Below, in pieces: positions 8,240 to 17,317 of a stretch of DNA of 64,000 nucleotides. The notes beneath the pieces were generated by a model. It did no database searches. It saw nothing but the letters and a program-made list of their open reading frames with translations, and was not told the DNA's origin. This DNA comes from UBA12018 sp051656605 (GTDB lineage Bacteria > Bacteroidota > Bacteroidia > Bacteroidales > CAMTPD01): contig JBOGCF010000053.1 in NCBI GenBank assembly GCA_051656605.1, forward strand, positions 19,345 to 83,344, written 5' to 3'. The position numbers and the translations under genes were made by a program. Position 1 is the first letter of the stretch, and each line of letters opens with the position of its first letter.

Positions 8240-9979
8240 TTAAAGTGTATTGGCTATGGCTTCAACTCCCGACATAATATTGCCGGTTTGAATCGCAAAG
8301 TCGGCATGAGCGCATGCTTCGTTTACTGTAACCCATGTAAATCTGTTCTCTCCAAGTACATTTTTGATGTCATGAGCATCTTTCTCGGATAGAGCATCCG
8401 TTGTGCAAATGACGATAAATCCTTGTTCATTGAGCAGATTACACATGTGTGCTACATGCTCTGTTGCTTTTTGAGCAGGAAGAACGATGGCAGTTTTACC
8501 ATAGTCAAACAAGCGACGCTCTAAGGTATAAGCAGCTTCGTTCGTTGCTTCACGATCGTTGCTTGCAATCCATAGAGTTGTTGGCTTTTGTTCTAAACGG
8601 TTTTCGCGCTCTTTTGATGTAATGAGCGATTTTCCTTCGCGCATAATCAATCGATCAGCCTCTGTGATGGCTACTTGTTTGCTGTTGCCGTTCACTTTAT
8701 CAATAATCATACCAACCGCACAAGTATTATTTGTTACCGGATCGATTAAGATGAATGAACCACAGCTTTTGTTTTGCAAGTATGGATCGAAGAATAGCGG
8801 CTTGTTTGATGTAAATGTGACACGACCAATTTCGTTCAATGCTAATTTATCAGCATCGGATTGTTCCATCGTGTTTACATCTACTTTATATTTGATTTGG
8901 TCGATGCGTACGCGACTTAAGTTTGTGGTATGTTTGATGAAGAACTGTTGAGCAGGGTCCATCGTGTTCTCATCCATCCATACAAGCATGGCTTCAAAAT
9001 CACGCTCTACACGAGGCTGGTTGTTTGGGTGAACAAGCATTTCGCCTCGCGAAACATCGATTTCATCTTCCAAAGTTATCGTTACCGATTGTGGAGCGAA
9101 TGCCATGTCTATCTCGCCTTCATAGGTGTGAATGCCTTTCACGCGAGACTTCTTTCCTGAAGGCAGAGCCATCACTTCGTCTCCTTTGCGTACAACGCCG
9201 GATGCAACTTTTCCACAAAAGCCACGGAAATCAAGATTTGGACGAAGTACATACTGCACCGGATATCTAAAGTCTTCGAAGTTTTGATCTGATTCAAGTT
9301 GGATGTTTTCGAGATAATCAAGTAGGGAAGTCCCTTCGTACCAAGGCATATTTTCTGACTTCTCAACAACATTATCACCGTTCAATGCCGAAAGAGGAAT
9401 GCAATGGATATCCGGAATACCCAGTGGTGCTGCGAATGTTTTATAGTCGGCTACAATCTTGTCAAAAACCTCTTGACTGTAATCAACAAGGTCCATTTTA
9501 TTTACGGCAAGTACTACGTGTTTGATTCCAAGTAATGAAACCAAATACGAGTGACGACGCGTTTGTGTGATTACACCGGTACGGGCATCAACAAGGATAA
9601 TAGCCAAGTTGGCCGTAGATCCGCCTGTAATCATATTACGGGTATATTGCTCATGCCCCGGGGTATCAGCAATAATGAATTTACGTTTGTTTGTAGAGAA
9701 ATAGCGATAAGCTACATCGATCGTAATTCCTTGTTCACGCTCAGCTTTTAATCCGTCAAGAAGTAATGCATAGTCGATATTTTCTCCGGCATTACCTACA
9801 CGTTTACTGTCACGTTCAAGTGCGTCTAGTTGATCCTCGTATAGTTTTTTGCTATCAAAAAGTAGGCGACCTATCAGTGTAGACTTTCCGTCATCTACCG
9901 AACCGGCTGTAAGTAAACGCAAAAGATCTTTCTTTTCGTCTTGATCAAGAAATTCAGATATATTTAATTTAGTACTCAT
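8240..9979 (-). CDS. cysN: Sulfate adenylyltransferase subunit 1 (CysN) with degenerate APS-kinase-like C-terminus
   Basis: CysN is the GTPase subunit that drives ATP sulfurylase (with CysD) to form APS. The GTPase domain shows the P-loop AGSVDDGKST (to T34), DTPGHEQ at 105-111 and NKMD at 160-163, followed by the EF-Tu-like barrels to about residue 450. At 579 residues it is about 100 longer than a plain CysN. The extra segment, residues about 465-579, begins KPTTLWIASNDREATNEAA and continues ALERRLF-like helix sequence, lining up with the start of APS kinase but with the GLSGSGKST P-loop replaced. A functional kinase is encoded separately by cysC two genes upstream, so this domain is probably structural or vestigial. 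It starts 24 bp after cysD and ends 17 bp before the sulfotransferase. Confidence 0.95.
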   Translation of the reverse strand: MSTKLNISEFLDQDEKKDLLRLLTAGSVDDGKSTLIGRLLFDSKKLYEDQLDALERDSKRVGNAGENIDYALLLDGLKAEREQGITIDVAYRYFSTNKRKFIIADTPGHEQYTRNMITGGSTANLAIILVDARTGVITQTRRHSYLVSLLGIKHVVLAVNKMDLVDYSQEVFDKIVADYKTFAAPLGIPDIHCIPLSALNGDNVVEKSENMPWYEGTSLLDYLENIQLESDQNFEDFRYPVQYVLRPNLDFRGFCGKVASGVVRKGDEVMALPSGKKSRVKGIHTYEGEIDMAFAPQSVTITLEDEIDVSRGEMLVHPNNQPRVERDFEAMLVWMDENTMDPAQQFFIKHTTNLSRVRIDQIKYKVDVNTMEQSDADKLALNEIGRVTFTSNKPLFFDPYLQNKSCGSFILIDPVTNNTCAVGMIIDKVNGNSKQVAITEADRLIMREGKSLITSKERENRLEQKPTTLWIASNDREATNEAAYTLERRLFDYGKTAIVLPAQKATEHVAHMCNLLNEQGFIVICTTDALSEKDAHDIKNVLGENRFTWVTVNEACAHADFAIQTGNIMSGVEAIANTL

Positions 9980-10003
9980 TATTCTAGCTTTTTAGTAAAC
10001 CGA

Positions 10004-10912
10004 TTAGAAATAACCTTCTCTTTTCTTTTGTTCCATACTCGCTTCTTGGTCAAAGTCAATAACACGAGTTGTACGTTCCGACTTAGTTGTTGTCATCATT
10101 TCTTCCACAATCTCTTCAATTGTAGCAGCTTCTGAGTCAACAGCTCCTGTAAGTGGGTAGCATCCTAGAGTTCTGAATCGAACCATCTTCATTTCGGCTT
10201 TGTCGCGTAGCTCTTGTGGCATACGGTCGTCATCTGCAAGAATTAGATTTCCGTCCATATTAACGACAGGACGTTCTTTTGCGTAATAAAGTGGAACAAT
10301 TGGAATGTTTTCCAATCGAATATATTGCCAGATATCAAGTTCTGTCCAGTTTGAAAGAGGGAATACGCGAATAGATTCACCTTGATGAACCTTTGCATTG
10401 TAGATATCCCACAATTCGGGACGCTGATTTTTAGGGTCCCATTGGTGAAATTTATCACGGAAAGAATAAATACGTTCTTTTGCACGTGATTTTTCTTCGT
10501 CACGGCGGGCACCACCAAATGCAGCGTCAAATTTATGTTTGTCAAGTGCTGCTAATAGCGCTTGCGTTTTCATCATATCTGTGTGTACTTTACTCCCGTG
10601 AGTAAATGGACCTACACCCGCTTCGAATGCTTCTTTATTGTATTCAACGATCAAGTCCCATCCGTGCTCTTTTGCATACTGCTCACGGAAGTCGATCATT
10701 TCTTTAAATTTCCATTTCGAGTCGATGTGCATCAATGGAAAAGGCACTTTACCCGGAGCAAAAGCTTTTTCGGCAAGACGTACCATTACAGAAGAGTCTT
10801 TACCGATCGAGTATAACATAACAGGATTCTCAAACTCGGCCACAACCTCTCGGATAATATGGATTGACTCGGCTTCGAGTTGCTTTAAATGACTTAATTT
10901 ATAATCAGACAT
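10004..10912 (-). CDS. cysD: Sulfate adenylyltransferase subunit 2 (CysD)
   Basis: CysD is the catalytic subunit of the heterodimeric ATP sulfurylase, forming APS and pyrophosphate from ATP and sulfate. The 302-residue protein carries the PP-loop SIGKDSSV at residues 35-42 and the conserved segments HIDSKWKFKEM, FGGARRDEEKSRAKER and FPLSNWTELDIWQYI. These separate it from CysH-type PAPS reductase, which shares the fold but ends in a Cys motif not seen here. It lies between cysC (93 bp) and cysN (24 bp). Length is normal. Confidence 0.96.
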   Translation of the reverse strand: MSDYKLSHLKQLEAESIHIIREVVAEFENPVMLYSIGKDSSVMVRLAEKAFAPGKVPFPLMHIDSKWKFKEMIDFREQYAKEHGWDLIVEYNKEAFEAGVGPFTHGSKVHTDMMKTQALLAALDKHKFDAAFGGARRDEEKSRAKERIYSFRDKFHQWDPKNQRPELWDIYNAKVHQGESIRVFPLSNWTELDIWQYIRLENIPIVPLYYAKERPVVNMDGNLILADDDRMPQELRDKAEMKMVRFRTLGCYPLTGAVDSEAATIEEIVEEMMTTTKSERTTRVIDFDQEASMEQKKREGYF

Positions 10913-11005
10913 TTCGTTATATTTAGCGTATTATTGTTCAGATATTACAGTTTCCACAGTGTTATCTGTGGTAGAAAGGGTTTTCTGATTCTGGATAAAC
11001 CAAAA

Positions 11006-11614
11006 TTATTTATCTTCAAGAGTTACAATTGGCAAGACATAATCCAGCAATTGGCTTATTGACTGTTCAATTTCTTGTATAGACGTATCAATGCGTAGAT
11101 TTGGCTGCATTGGAGCTTCAAAAGGAGATGAAATACCTGTAAATTCTTTGATCTCTCCGGCGCGCGCTTTTTTATACAATCCTTTTACGTCGCGTTGTTC
11201 GCAGACTTCTAACGGCGTATCCACAAATACCTCAATAAAATCATCACTTCCGATAATTGAAGAAGCCATCTTTCTTATTTCATTTGTAGGGCTGATAAAA
11301 GCTGCAATTGTAATGACACCCGAGTCTACAAAGAGTTTAGAAACTTCAGCAATACGACGAATGTTTTCAATTCGATCTTCTTCAGAGAAGCCAAGATTAT
11401 TATTGATCCCCGTACGGATATTATCTCCATCGAGAATACGACACAATAAACCACGGTTGTGAAGTTCTCTTTCTAGAGCAATCGCCAGGGTGCTTTTTCC
11501 CGATCCCGAAAGTCCGGTAAACCAGATCATTTTGCCACGCTGCTTTAAAAGTGTTTCACGATCGCTGCGTTGAAGCATTCGGTCAAAGATTGGATATATA
11601 TGTTTCTCTTTCAT
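11006..11614 (-). CDS. cysC: Adenylylsulfate kinase (CysC)
   Basis: CysC phosphorylates APS on the 3'-OH to give PAPS, the sulfonate donor. The 202-residue protein has an intact P-loop GLSGSGKST at residues 34-42, DGDN at 62-65, RIENIRRIAEVSKLF, and the FISPT segment whose S108 corresponds to the conserved family serine. It is a stand-alone kinase, so the kinase-like tail on CysN is not needed for catalysis. No CysH or CysJI-like reductase genes occur in the operon, pointing to sulfonation rather than assimilation as the use of PAPS. It is 35 bp from the upstream transporter gene. Confidence 0.95.
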   Translation of the reverse strand: MKEKHIYPIFDRMLQRSDRETLLKQRGKMIWFTGLSGSGKSTLAIALERELHNRGLLCRILDGDNIRTGINNNLGFSEEDRIENIRRIAEVSKLFVDSGVITIAAFISPTNEIRKMASSIIGSDDFIEVFVDTPLEVCEQRDVKGLYKKARAGEIKEFTGISSPFEAPMQPNLRIDTSIQEIEQSISQLLDYVLPIVTLEDK

Positions 11615-11649
11615 AGCGAGATTGTTGTATTTGATATATTCTTAATGAC

Positions 11650-13455
11650 TTAAAACTCCCAGATTAATGGTATTAGGAATATCGACAATATGAATACGAT
11701 GATATTGAGCGGTAGACCAATGCGTACATAATCCGAGAATTTATAATTACCAACGCTCTGCACAATCAAATTTGTTTGATATCCGATTGGCGTGGCAAAG
11801 CTGGCAGAAGCTGCAATACAAATTGTTACAAACAGTGGTTGAGGGTCGATTCCCAACTGTGATGCTACAGCTATCGAAATTGGAAAAGTAAGAGCTGCGG
11901 CTGCATTATTTGTAATCACTTCGGTAAATAGATTTGTGATCAAATAAATTGCAGCAAGAATAGCATGAGGTCCATAATCGTCGGCAATGCTAATGATTGT
12001 TGTTGCTATTTGATCGGCTATTCCCGAGTTCATCATGGCTTTGCTAACGGCAAAAGCACATGCGATTGTAATGAGGATATCCCAACTGATAAACTTGGTA
12101 TAGTTTTGAGTTGGAATGATATTGGCCCAAGCCATGATAACGACTGTGATTGAAGCAAAGAAGAACATGTCAAACTTGACTCCATCCATAGCAGGAAGGT
12201 ATTCTCCAAGTGTAGCTCCTACAATCATCATAATAACTAAAGCAATTGCCAACAAACGCTTGGATTTATTTCCGGGAATGTTGAAATCTCCTACGTCTGA
12301 TAATAATAAGAATACAGACGAGTCTCCCCAAGTTGGGATGAAAGTTCCATCGGTAAGAAGTACAAGGTTATCTCCTTCTTTCAGTACCAACTGATTTAAA
12401 CCAACACTGATACGTTCTCCATTGCGGTGTACAGCCATTACGACAGCACCATAGTGACGATAGAAGTCGAACTCTCCCAGTGTTTTTTCCAATCCGGGGA
12501 ATCGACCGCCAAGTACAGCTTCTACTTGTTTTACGGCTTTCTTCTTTACGAATTCTTTATCAGCATTGGCTAAGCAGTTTAATTCCAATCCTTCGATATT
12601 AATTAGCTGTTGTACGTTTCCTGATTTTCCGCCCAAAACAATCTGGTCGTTTTCTGCAATTTGAAACGGAGCTTCTGTTACGTTTATAATCTTACCTTTT
12701 CGAATAATAGAGCGTACTTCAAATTGCTGTAACTCTTTTATCTTGCGATGTTCGATTGTTGTACCAATAAATCTACTTCCCGGAATAATATTAACATCGT
12801 AGTTGTATTCTTTGTATTCGGGAACCGTATTGTCATCTTTATTGCTACCTGGTAATAACATTTTCGCAAAAAGAATAAGATATATGATGCCGACAATGGC
12901 AATAAAGAATCCAACTTTTCCTAATTCAAACATTCCCAATCCGGGATATCCTTGAGCCTGCATCATCCCGTTTACAACTAAGTTTGTTGATGTTCCAATT
13001 AGTGTGCACATACCTCCGAAGATGGTTGCGTACGAAAGAGGAATGAGAAATTTAGTTGATGGCAGGTTCATAACTTCCGACCATTTCTTAATGATCGGGG
13101 CAAATATGATGACCACAGCAGTATTGTTGAGAAATGCAGATATTCCTGCAATCGATGGCAATATTTGGATAAGCGATCTGGGTACAGACTTTCTGGTATG
13201 AGGAAGTAGTTTTCGAATGATTTTATTCAAAGCTCCAGATCGGCGTACTCCTTCACTTACGAGAAAAAGTACAGCCACCGTAATCATCCCTTTATTGCTA
13301 AAGCCGGACAAAGCCTCTTTGGGTGAGATTGTACCGGTAAGCATAAAAAGAATTACAGCTGTAAAGAAGATCATACCCGGACGCATTTTGTCCATCGCCA
13401 ATGCAATGATCATTCCGCAAAGAATAATCAAGACAAACAAGGATTCGAGTGTCAT
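11650..13455 (-). CDS. SLC13/DASS-family transporter with two RCK_C domains, probable sulfate importer
   Basis: A 601-residue inner membrane carrier. Hydrophobic helices fill residues about 1-205 and 400-601, and the middle soluble region has two TrkA-C (RCK_C) domains, about 218-292 (GSRFIGTTIEHRKI ... NDQIVLGG) and about 318-378 (GRFPGLEKTLGEF ... GDNLVLLTD). The repeated motifs FLNNTAVVIIFAPI and ITNNAAAALTFPI mark the anion/Na+ symporter fold. This architecture is common in sodium-sulfate symporters, and its place between cysQ (13 bp) and cysC makes sulfate the most likely substrate; dicarboxylates remain possible. Confidence 0.9.
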   Translation of the reverse strand: MTLESLFVLIILCGMIIALAMDKMRPGMIFFTAVILFMLTGTISPKEALSGFSNKGMITVAVLFLVSEGVRRSGALNKIIRKLLPHTRKSVPRSLIQILPSIAGISAFLNNTAVVIIFAPIIKKWSEVMNLPSTKFLIPLSYATIFGGMCTLIGTSTNLVVNGMMQAQGYPGLGMFELGKVGFFIAIVGIIYLILFAKMLLPGSNKDDNTVPEYKEYNYDVNIIPGSRFIGTTIEHRKIKELQQFEVRSIIRKGKIINVTEAPFQIAENDQIVLGGKSGNVQQLINIEGLELNCLANADKEFVKKKAVKQVEAVLGGRFPGLEKTLGEFDFYRHYGAVVMAVHRNGERISVGLNQLVLKEGDNLVLLTDGTFIPTWGDSSVFLLLSDVGDFNIPGNKSKRLLAIALVIMMIVGATLGEYLPAMDGVKFDMFFFASITVVIMAWANIIPTQNYTKFISWDILITIACAFAVSKAMMNSGIADQIATTIISIADDYGPHAILAAIYLITNLFTEVITNNAAAALTFPISIAVASQLGIDPQPLFVTICIAASASFATPIGYQTNLIVQSVGNYKFSDYVRIGLPLNIIVFILSIFLIPLIWEF

Positions 13456-13468
13456 TAAGGATACGAGA

Positions 13469-14278
13469 TTAATTGTTTGTCTTTACGATAAACCAAGGAT
13501 TTAATAAATCTTCTTTGTTGTAACGAAGGGGGGTAGTTTCGTCGGTATGAAAGATCTCCATACCTGCTGCACTGGCTATAGCATGCCCGGCCGCAGTGTC
13601 CCATTCCATAGTTGGTGCAAAGCGTGGATATACATCAGCCTTGCCTTCAGCAACAAGACAAATCTTAAGTGAGCTGCCGCTCGAAATTAAATCAATAGAA
13701 TGATGGATGTTGCGTAACTTTTCGATGTAACTTTCCGTTTCTTCACTCAAGTGAGAGCGAGAAGCCACTACAACAAATTGGTCATTGTCCTTTTTAATTG
13801 GAAGTTGTATCGCGTTTGCTTCTAATTCGGCACTATTTATAGAAATAGTGTCGTCAGATAACGTATATTTAAAAGCTCCGTTTTTTAAGCTTCCAAAATA
13901 AAGCTCACGTTTTACCGGAACATAGATGACGCCTAATATAGGAGTGCCATTTTCTACTAAAGCGATATTTACGGTAAATTCTCCATTACGTTTAATAAAC
14001 TCTTTTGTCCCATCAAGAGGGTCAACAATCCAAAGCTTTTCCCATTGGTTGCGTGTAGAAAAGTCGATAGCCTTACCTTCTTCGCTCAAAATAGGGATTT
14101 TAGTCTCTTGTAAGATAGAGCATATAACTTCATTGGCATTTTTATCTGCAATAGTAAGGGGTGAATTGTCTGCTTTTTTTTCAATACCAAAGTCAGATGT
14201 TGGATCATTGTATATTTTCATGATCTCTACACCAGCTTTGATCGCAGCATCAATCGCGATATAAAGCGTTTGTATCAT
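13469..14278 (-). CDS. cysQ: 3'(2'),5'-bisphosphate nucleotidase CysQ
   Basis: CysQ removes the 3'-phosphate of PAP (or PAPS), the by-product left after sulfotransfer, and so prevents product inhibition. The 269-residue inositol-monophosphatase-fold protein has the metal-binding motifs SEEG at 65-68, DPLDGTKEF from D86, and WDTAAGHAI with D227. It is the first gene of the operon, with a promoter match at 14323-14330. It could act on inositol phosphates in other settings, but the PAPS context favours PAP. Confidence 0.93.
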   Translation of the reverse strand: MIQTLYIAIDAAIKAGVEIMKIYNDPTSDFGIEKKADNSPLTIADKNANEVICSILQETKIPILSEEGKAIDFSTRNQWEKLWIVDPLDGTKEFIKRNGEFTVNIALVENGTPILGVIYVPVKRELYFGSLKNGAFKYTLSDDTISINSAELEANAIQLPIKKDNDQFVVVASRSHLSEETESYIEKLRNIHHSIDLISSGSSLKICLVAEGKADVYPRFAPTMEWDTAAGHAIASAAGMEIFHTDETTPLRYNKEDLLNPWFIVKTNN

Positions 14279-14322
14279 TTCAGATTCTATTTCGTAATTG
14301 TGTATAACAACAGATTCTTATG

Positions 14323-14330
14323 CAAAAATA
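14323..14330 (-). promoter_or_regulatory. Promoter -7 element for the cysQ/sulfonation operon
   Basis: The minus strand reads TATTTTTG, an exact match to the Bacteroidetes -7 consensus TAnnTTTG, 45 bp upstream of cysQ. A TTG about 22 bp further upstream may serve as the -33 element. Confidence 0.5.
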
Positions 14331-14457
14331 GGATTAATGTTTGAGGAATCGACAAGCATTCGTAATTTATAATAGATATTTACAACTAAGAGGTCTCTTT
14401 TTAGGTCTCTTGTAATTTGTTGTTACATCGCGATATAGTAGTATTTTCCTAAAAGAA

Positions 14458-14524
14458 AATAAGCTATCGGAGATTTCTATTTTCGTAAATACAATTAACG
14501 AAAATTCATCTCTAATAGCTTATT
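14458..14524 (-). terminator. Long hairpin ending the B12/DUF1080 unit
   Basis: Outer arms 14458-14467 and 14515-14524 are a perfect 10-bp pair (aataagctat/atagcttatt); inner arms 14480-14486 and 14498-14504 (ttttcgt/acgaaaa) also pair. It follows the DUF1080 gene and precedes the cysQ promoter. Together with the promoter it accounts for most of the 14279-14543 gap. Confidence 0.65.
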
Positions 14525-14543
14525 ATTTGCTTGTAAATGATCT

Positions 14544-15329
14544 TTATAAAGGTCTGATCCAGATGTTACGGTATTTTACAGGATTTCCATGATCTTGCAG
14601 TCGAATGGGAGCTTTACCGTGTACTTGCACTTGTGGATGACCAATATATTCTGTCGTTCCACGAATAGCAGTATTGTTTTGCACGACTACACCGTTGTGT
14701 AATACTGTAATATATGGAGGTGTACGATAGCTTCCATCTTCTTTGAATGTAGGTGCCGTATAAATCACATCGTATGTATTCCATTCTCCAGGTTTCCGCA
14801 TTGCATTTACCAGTGGAGGTGTTTGTTTATAAATACTCCCGGCTTGTCCATTTCCGTAGGTTTCGTTCTGGTAGTTGTCCAATACTTGAAGTTCATATCT
14901 GTCTTGAAGAAAGATACCACTGTTGCCACGACCTTGGCTTTTTTCATTACCCGGAGTAGGCGCACTCCATTCAATGTGTAGCTGAAAGTTGTCGAAATCA
15001 GCTTTGGTTTGAATATCTCCGGTTCCACCTTTTACAACAATTGCTCCATCTTGAATGGTCCAAGGTGCAGCACGTTTTTCTCTGGTGCCAATCCATTGGT
15101 TGAGGTTTGTTCCGTCGAAAAGAACGATTGCATCACTAGGTGCAGTAATATAGGCATTTGTTGCTTTATCTCCTGGTGTAATTATGGATGGTTGAATACT
15201 CCAGAATTCAGTCATTTCGGGAGTCATTGCCGGTAGCGGTGGGTATTTGTTGTCCTGGGCCAAAAGATTAGATGTGAAAAAAAGTGTGCCCATAAGTACA
15301 AATGTCCCCGCTGTTAAGTTCGTTTTCAT
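14544..15329 (-). CDS. DUF1080 (3-keto-disaccharide hydrolase-like) secreted protein
   Basis: A 261-residue exported protein with a signal peptide (MKTNLTAGTFVLMGTLFFTS). From about residue 65 it matches DUF1080 (PF06439), a concanavalin-like beta-sandwich: VLFDGTNLNQWIG, WTIQDGAIVVKGG, DFQLHIEW-like DNFQLHIEWSAP, the GRGNSGIFLQDRYELQVLD core, GEWNTYDVIY and the ending GNPVKYRNIWIRPL. Some family members act on 3-keto sugars, but the activity here is unknown. It follows the BtuB-like gene by 60 bp, and I see neither a terminator nor a TAnnTTTG promoter in that gap, so it may belong to the cobalamin-regulated transcript. Confidence 0.87.
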   Translation of the reverse strand: MKTNLTAGTFVLMGTLFFTSNLLAQDNKYPPLPAMTPEMTEFWSIQPSIITPGDKATNAYITAPSDAIVLFDGTNLNQWIGTREKRAAPWTIQDGAIVVKGGTGDIQTKADFDNFQLHIEWSAPTPGNEKSQGRGNSGIFLQDRYELQVLDNYQNETYGNGQAGSIYKQTPPLVNAMRKPGEWNTYDVIYTAPTFKEDGSYRTPPYITVLHNGVVVQNNTAIRGTTEYIGHPQVQVHGKAPIRLQDHGNPVKYRNIWIRPL

Positions 15330-15389
15330 GTCAATTTAGATTTTGTGGTTATATTATAAATATAGAATTGCCCGAAGGTAGTAAAACAA

Positions 15390-17312
15390 TTAAATAGAAA
15401 AAATAATCCGTCCCCAAAACATGCGCAGAGGCATCGGATAGTACTGGGTACTTTCGTAATATGCGTTGAATAGATTATCGACGCGAAGTGAAAAGGATAG
15501 TTTTTGTTTGTTGCGAAGGTTCAGGTTATATCCGGCTTCTGCATTATGAATTGTATACGCATTTGTTTGATAAGATTCATCAGCAGATGTGAATCGCTTA
15601 TCTGTAAACGATGCTATATATGAAAACCAAACTTTGTCTTTGTAATTGAACCTATAACTGACACTCCATTTGTGGCGCGGTATATAAGGAAGTTGTTTTC
15701 CTTGTGTATCGTCGTCGCGCTTGCTATTATTGGTGGATGACGCCAAACCATAATTAAAATTGAGAATGTGTTGTGTATGTCCTAGAGCAGTGCGAACTTG
15801 TCCGTTTATCTCGAGTCCTTGAGAACGTACTTTGTCAAAATTGACCGGTTCCCAGATTGCTCCATTACCTTTAGGTATCCACATGATCCAGTTGTTGATA
15901 TTCATGTGATAGTAAGTTGCTTCCAGTAAAAGGGTTGTTGTTCCCCATGTTGGATTAGTTGTGAGACCAATATCTGAAGAGAAGCCGGTTTCCGGTTTTA
16001 AGTTCGGGTTTCCGCCGGGATTCCAATATAGATCATTCAGTGTTGGCGTTCGATGGTTGTATCCATTCGAAGCTTTAATAGAAAGATACTCTCCTAGAAT
16101 ACGATAACGTCCCGACAAATTGTAGATTGCTGATAAGTTACTGTCAACAAGTTCTGTTGTTGCTTGTACATCAAGATGGAGCTTTTGTGTAGCTTTAATG
16201 GCTGAGAAAACTTTAAGGGATGTCGTATTTCTGCTTTTTTTATGTTCTGCATAATTCTCAGAATATACATTATCATGACGATAAGAGAGGAAAGTGCGAA
16301 GTTCGATATTCTTCCATCCGTTATAGTTGTAAGAAACTTTGCTAATGAAGCTGTTGTTTATATTTTCGTTCGTTTCGTTAGCCATTTCTCCCATTGACCG
16401 GTCATATCTCATATTACCTCTAAGGTATGCTGTTGTGAAGTTTAATGCATGTGATGAGCGAGTCATATCATAACAAACTAATGCGCGAGTATTTGCTGTT
16501 TTGCTTTGTTCGGTAGCGGTAACATGTACGATTGTAGACTGAGGTAAAGCTCGATTATCGAATTGCCACCATGCAATAGCTTTTAACAGATCTCCTTTAT
16601 TCGTTGTATAGTAGAGTTCTTGCATTGCGCCTGCTTGTTTATAATCCGCATTTTTACGACGTTCATAAAAAGGTTTGTTACCATACACCTTGTTCAGATA
16701 GCGATAATTATTATCTGATTGTTGATAAAATCCGCGAGTCGCAAGCCCGAATCTGTTTTTTAATACGCGTACTGTTGCAGCTCCTGTATAAGTTGCATTG
16801 GAAGCAACTTCCCCTAGTACAGTTGCTGAAAATGGTTTCTCTTCAACGAAGCTATTCGAAAAGTTAATACTTCCACCTAATGCACCGCTACCATCCTGTT
16901 GAGCAGCAGTTCCATGAGTGAGAGAAGCCTGATCAACGAAATAAATAGGAACTTGAGAGAAGTCAAAGCTGCCCATTTGTGGTGAGTTTATCGAGATTCC
17001 ATTCCAAAGTACTTGTGTGTGTGATGAAGATGTACCTCTGAATGAAGCTGTAGCCATAGCTCCTTGCCCCATACTTTTTATATAAAGAGAACTACTCTCA
17101 GTAAGCAGCTCAGAAAGAGATTTAGTTAAGTTGCGAGTAATATCAGAACCTTCAATCTGAGTCGTTTTGGCGCCTACAGCCTCATTGTTTTTGATTTTTT
17201 TAGCTGAGATGGTTACTTCATCGAGACGGATTTGTTTATCAAGTGTATTCTGCCCCCAAGAGGAAGCAGAATATGCACTGATAAATAAGATTGTATAAAC
17301 GAATTTATGCAT
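15390..17312 (-). CDS. btuB: TonB-dependent receptor, BtuB-like (cobalamin uptake)
   Basis: A 640-residue outer membrane receptor. After a signal peptide (to about residue 20) comes LDEVTISAKK, a TonB-box-like segment, then the plug (about 45-155: LSELLTESSSLYIKSMGQG, ASFRGTSSSHTQVLWNG, GSGALGGSINF) and a beta-barrel ending in the aromatic strand MFWGRIIFSI. It lacks the carboxypeptidase-like N-terminal domain of SusC proteins and is of the smaller BtuB size. It is third in a unit headed by a cobalamin riboswitch, 5 bp after the second propeller gene, so corrinoid transport is the best call. It should take energy from TonB-ExbBD, which is not in this window. Confidence 0.9.
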   Translation of the reverse strand: MHKFVYTILFISAYSASSWGQNTLDKQIRLDEVTISAKKIKNNEAVGAKTTQIEGSDITRNLTKSLSELLTESSSLYIKSMGQGAMATASFRGTSSSHTQVLWNGISINSPQMGSFDFSQVPIYFVDQASLTHGTAAQQDGSGALGGSINFSNSFVEEKPFSATVLGEVASNATYTGAATVRVLKNRFGLATRGFYQQSDNNYRYLNKVYGNKPFYERRKNADYKQAGAMQELYYTTNKGDLLKAIAWWQFDNRALPQSTIVHVTATEQSKTANTRALVCYDMTRSSHALNFTTAYLRGNMRYDRSMGEMANETNENINNSFISKVSYNYNGWKNIELRTFLSYRHDNVYSENYAEHKKSRNTTSLKVFSAIKATQKLHLDVQATTELVDSNLSAIYNLSGRYRILGEYLSIKASNGYNHRTPTLNDLYWNPGGNPNLKPETGFSSDIGLTTNPTWGTTTLLLEATYYHMNINNWIMWIPKGNGAIWEPVNFDKVRSQGLEINGQVRTALGHTQHILNFNYGLASSTNNSKRDDDTQGKQLPYIPRHKWSVSYRFNYKDKVWFSYIASFTDKRFTSADESYQTNAYTIHNAEAGYNLNLRNKQKLSFSLRVDNLFNAYYESTQYYPMPLRMFWGRIIFSI

Positions 17313-17317
17313 GTTAT

